In this document: positions 60,517 to 64,000 of the stretch, in pieces
Numbering within the stretch: the stretch's first letter is position 1
Layout: each line of letters begins with the position of its first letter
DNA from: Tricholoma matsutake
Taxonomy: Eukaryota; Basidiomycota; Agaricomycetes; Agaricales; Tricholomataceae
Assembly (NCBI GenBank): GCA_026075535.2
Contig: AP026539.1
Location: forward strand, 5,022,001 to 5,086,000
DNA: 64,000 bases
Reading direction: 5' to 3'
The notes under the pieces: generated by a model
The model's input: the letters and a program-made list of their open reading frames with translations, nothing else
Database searches by the model: none
What the model was told of the DNA's origin: nothing
Program-made: the position numbers and the translations under genes

Positions 60517-62360
60517 TCATGCAGCATGGCATGCTTGTGCTTGGAAAAGTTTGGCTTTGAGGTTTTCATGTTGAGCCTTTCCTGCTTGGAGCTGTGCTGT
60601 ATGAGCATGAGCACGCAGAGGTTGAGGTTGGGCTAGGTCAACATCAGAGTCAGATGATGAGAAAGACAAACCCTCTGTGACAAATGGATCTTCTGAGCCT
60701 GAATTATCAGAGTCAAGCTCTCTTTCTTTCTCTTTGCACTTGCATTGTGAATGAATGAAGACCAATACAAGCAGCGACCCAGCATGTTGTGAGTATGTGG
60801 CTGTCCTTGTGACAGATGTTTACATGGAGATTCTTGAGTGAATGGAAATGTCCTTTGAGAAATCCAATAGCATGTTCAGACCAAATGCACAGCTTAGAAA
60901 CCTGAGTATTGAAAGCATCATTTTCAGGAAGATCTCGCTCTGGCTTCTTGTATGGTGCTACTATCCAGACATCAATCTAAGCTGACATTAGAATGTTGTG
61001 GGTCTGCTCAAAATGGAGATGTACCAGGTATGCTGAATCAGCCCATACCCATTCACTGTCCTTCATAACATCCTTGTAGTTGCTTGCGAGTTGTGTTCCA
61101 CCCCATGCTGTTGAGTCATGTGTGCTTCCTGTATATCCATATCTGAAATCAATAATTCGCAGGTTAGGAAGTGAGATTATCTTTGAATCAAGTTAGATTA
61201 GTCTCAGGTAAGATGGATAGTATGACATGCTTGAATGTTTAAGGAGTATCGATTCTTTCAATCAAAATAACTTTTGCCAAACCAGCATGGTCGCTCTGAA
61301 AGTGGCACGAGAGTTCCGTTGAAGAAGCACCACCCATCACGCCAAGCTTTGCATGAGTGCTTATGGACCCACTTCTTCACTGATTCCTTTTCCTCTGCAG
61401 TGGGAAAATGCACCGCTTCATCCATGAACTCTGTCCTCAGAATTGCTGCCATAACCTGCTGAGTAACAAGTAAGACTGTTCCCTGCCCACATCCTGCCCA
61501 GTTAGCAATGCTCTGAAGGCTCGCTGCATTGCCATCATGACTGAACCAATATAGTGTGATAGCCAATTGTTCTTCCACTGGTGTCTGGGCATTATTGGAG
61601 TTGTTCTGGAATATGGGATCTGGTGCAATTGCAGCAACAATAGCATCGAATGTGAGAGGGGTGACCCGCAGTTCTTCATGGAATTTGTCAGGGTGGGCAC
61701 TTTTGAGTGTCATAAGTACATGGCACATTGTTGATGGTCCTCAAGGAAGCTCATCGCGAGGCACTTCATATCGATTTGCATACATTTGTTCGATCTGCTG
61801 ATGAGCCCATTGTTGCAGATGGGTCCAGTGGTCTCCAGGATTGAGAACTACCTCACTGTAACCTTCCTCAGAAATACCAATCAGCCCTGTGTCCCCATCC
61901 CCATCCTCATCCAAGAACTCCAACATGTCACTGGCAAAGTCTGAATCTTCATTGTCACCATATCCCAATGAGCTGGAGGAATGTCATCCAACTGAAATGA
62001 GCTCGGGAAGGTCAGAGAGACTGGTGGTGAAAGGTCCAGATGTGATGGAGGTATCAGATCCAAGCATAGTCTTTCCCCGCCAATTGTGACCCAAAATTTC
62101 TCCCCAGACATCATCTGAGACATCTGAACTGAAGTCTGAGCTATCACCACTCATCTCATCACCTACAAAGCTGGAAACTGAAGACAACATGGACATCTCA
62201 GACATAGAACTCAGTGCACGGTTGCCGGAATTGAGAAGATGGAAAAGAGTTCTGAGCCTTGAGATGCAGCTGCACATGCAGTGATCATACTCTCGTCGCA
62301 GTTTGTTGTAGCAGAATATGAGCTTTTTGGTGCGAGTGTTCCATCATGGAGCCATGGTTT
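60517..62360 (-). pseudogene. PIF/Harbinger transposase (DDE_Tnp_4 type), decayed
   Basis: On the minus strand: an N-terminal region (FCYNKLRREYDHCMCSCI, about 62330) and an acidic part to 61741; then LRVTPLTFDAIVAAIAPDP, EEQLAITLYWFSHDGNAASL and NWAGCGQGTVLLVTQQVMAA (61728-61440); the catalytic region DGWCFFNGTLVPL (about 61330-61300); and, after a splice or break near 61250-61145, DFRYGYTGSTHDSTAW, WVWADSAYL, VAPYKKPERDLPENDAFNT and SEHAIGFLKGHFHSLK, then an acidic tail to 60517. The first catalytic Asp is Asn (61318-61320), and TGA at 61741-61743 breaks the frame where relatives have Arg. Terminal repeats were not identified. Confidence 0.85.
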
Positions 62361-62688
62361 CATTTATTGCAGGAGACAAAGTTGAGAATATCATATAAAT
62401 CCAGTTGAAATTCTTCAAGTACTACATGAATGTAGGAGGCAGCTGAATTGACTGATGAATCACTTGTATGAAAGTTGACGGTCAGAGTGACACATCAATT
62501 CACATGCAATTCAAGGGTGATTCACACAGATGAATCAGACCTGAATTGCTGTTGAATCATCTACTCTGACTGCTACTAATATCTCCTTCTTCCTCATTGT
62601 TTAAGTTGGCAGGATGTAAGTGGGACTGGGTAAAAACATCCAGTCGATCAAATGGAATAGGGAATTGATTGGAAAGTCTTATTGATGT
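62361..62688. other. Spacer between Harbinger and Plavaka remnants
   Basis: No coding signal. 62440-62570 repeats ATTCA/TGAATC words in both orientations, like 33500-33610. Confidence 0.4.
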
Positions 62689-63422
62689 TCATTCACCATC
62701 ACTGAGAAACTGGTTTAGATACTCCTTCAGATGTTGAGAGAAAGCAGGAGCAAAATGATTTGTTTCAATAGTTGAGATTTGTCTTGAAGGAAAGGCTGGG
62801 TGTTGTGATATGGATACAGGAGGTTTTTTGGATATGGCTGTTACACACTTAGCATCATTATGGTGATAAACCCAGCCAATATGGTTATCAAATGACAAGA
62901 TCATCTCTTGGTGAGAAAGCCAGTTAACTATCTGGGGAAAGTTGTTTTGATGATTGGATGCTCTCCATCCCTTTTTTGCAAAATCTATGTGGAAATGTTC
63001 AAAGGTCTCTGTGTTGTAGTTGTCTATTGTGCCAAATAATTTGATAGATTTGATAAAGTGAAGCAATGAATAGAATTTGGGAATGTGAAGGTCATCACAT
63101 ACACCTGTCTGGATGAAGTATGGCTTGTGTTTTTGGAAAGCTGTAAGAGTATTCAGTAGACATAGCCAGTACACAGCAACCATTCTGATGCATCATATCA
63201 TTGTAATTACAATAAACTAGTGATGCAAATATGACTGTAGTTACAATGGACCTATTAATACACCAACCATGCAATCAGTGATGCATCACAATGCACCACA
63301 CAATGCACCATCCTACCACCTCATTAATTAATATTAATGACAAACCTCTCTGAATAATGATGTTTTCCACATGTCAGAATGGCTTCAAACACAACTTCTG
63401 GTCTCAATATATATTTTATGGC
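62689..63422 (-). pseudogene. Plavaka-type transposase fragment
   Basis: The minus frame 63183-62689 contains FHKHKPYF-like spacing, with FQKHKPYFIQTGV, DDLHIPKFYSLLHFIKSIKL, FGTIDNYNTETFEHFHIDFA and ASNHQNNFPQIVNWL. This is the order of the conserved C-terminal part of Plavaka proteins, where relatives read roughly FGTTDNYNTEYTERLHID. An upstream exon of about 25 codons at 63422-63350 (AIKYILRPEVVFEAILTCGK) follows an acceptor site. The N-terminal catalytic part is absent from the window, and no ends were found. Confidence 0.72.
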
Positions 63423-64000
63423 CTGAAATCAAAAACATTCCCATGAGGAGGAACTCACTTACCTAATCCTTATGCACAAGAAGAGGACCAACCATTCAAT
63501 GACCCTCCCCTCCCTCACTGCACTTGGGGGTCCCTTGAGCCAGGTTCTGAGTTCTCATTATTGAGAATGAGGTTATTTCCAGATTCTGCTTCCAACTGAG
63601 GTACCATGGGAGAAATTCCACCCTGATGTTGTGGCAAATGCCGTCCCATGATTACTTAGCCATTGTTGTATGTAAGCAGTTGGTAATGTTTGTATGTATT
63701 GTTTGTGTTGTCTATATATATTCTTGTGATGGTGCACACCCTTGATTAATTTACAATGTGGTTTTGATGGCAATCATCGGTCATCGGTTCATGGCCAATG
63801 GTGTTGATCACACCTGACCAGCCTTCCCAGTGGTTCCTTATGGTCTTTAATCTCCTGTATAAGACAGCTGTATGTAGCCCCTTGAAATGTGAAGGACTGC
63901 TGTGGAACAGATGGTGTTATCGGTCTTATGGAGTTAAATTTGGCACAGTGCCATGGATATCTCTTCGTCCATTACAGTAGTCTGTAATATTTCACCTTCA
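63423..64000. other. No gene recognised
   Basis: Short open frames only; no repeat boundary seen before the window ends. Confidence 0.4.

Noticed and set aside
135..61743. Reassignment of UGA to arginine as an explanation for the many in-frame TGA codons
   Set aside because: The readable exons of the cellular genes contain no in-frame TGA and use normal stops, while the transposons also carry frameshifts, deletions and lost catalytic residues.

Overview
The window looks like a repeat-rich stretch of a basidiomycete genome, most likely an Agaricomycete; genus and species cannot be told from the sequence. The grounds are GT-AG introns of about 45-65 bp splitting every real gene, a DUF6533 membrane-protein gene, a GT61 and a SET/MYND gene with many short exons, and a transposon mix typical of these fungi (Ty3/Gypsy with chromodomain, Ty1/Copia, Tad1-like LINE, hAT, MULE-like, PIF/Harbinger, Plavaka). 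There are no bacterial operons, rRNA genes or CRISPR arrays.

Layout. 1-2742: decayed minus-strand reading frames, ending at the left edge in a PD-(D/E)XK-like protein. 3027-4912: a decayed integrase-core (DDE) gene, plus strand, whose three introns can still be read. 4913-7469: no gene recognised. 7470-15484: the gene island, with a DUF6533 seven-helix membrane protein (minus), a SET/MYND methyltransferase (minus, 7 exons, 614 aa) and, divergent from it across 161 bp, a GT61 glycosyltransferase (plus, 11 exons, 481 aa). 16651-29043: a minus-strand Ty3/Gypsy element (A) whose protease is split by a 1.86-kb hAT element and whose gag is split by a second, younger plus-strand Ty3/Gypsy element (B); both insertions carry target-site duplications. 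30345-32724: DUF6589 pseudogene. 34716-36323: an intact three-exon gene for a protein with an LRAT/NlpC-like His/Asn-Cys arrangement, glycine-leucine tetrapeptide repeats and a charged coil. 38468-40649: a non-autonomous element with 250-320-bp terminal inverted repeats. 42020-51800: a MULE-like transposase gene (minus) cut apart by a rearranged LINE and by a hAT element that itself carries a fold-back hAT MITE. 52437-54660: Ty1/Copia remnant. 55071-60321: an LTR retrotransposon with gag only. 60517-62360: PIF/Harbinger transposase. 62689-63422: Plavaka transposase fragment.

A common thread is decay by CpG transition. In transposon coding regions nearly every in-frame stop whose ancestral residue can be judged is TGA at a position where related proteins have arginine (CGA to TGA), and three elements have lost a catalytic acidic residue by the same kind of change. 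The four cellular genes show no such damage in the exons that could be read. The window therefore alternates small islands of preserved cellular genes with a nested, chemically aged transposon landscape. Exon limits were derived by hand from splice signals, reading phase and family resemblance; no database search was possible.
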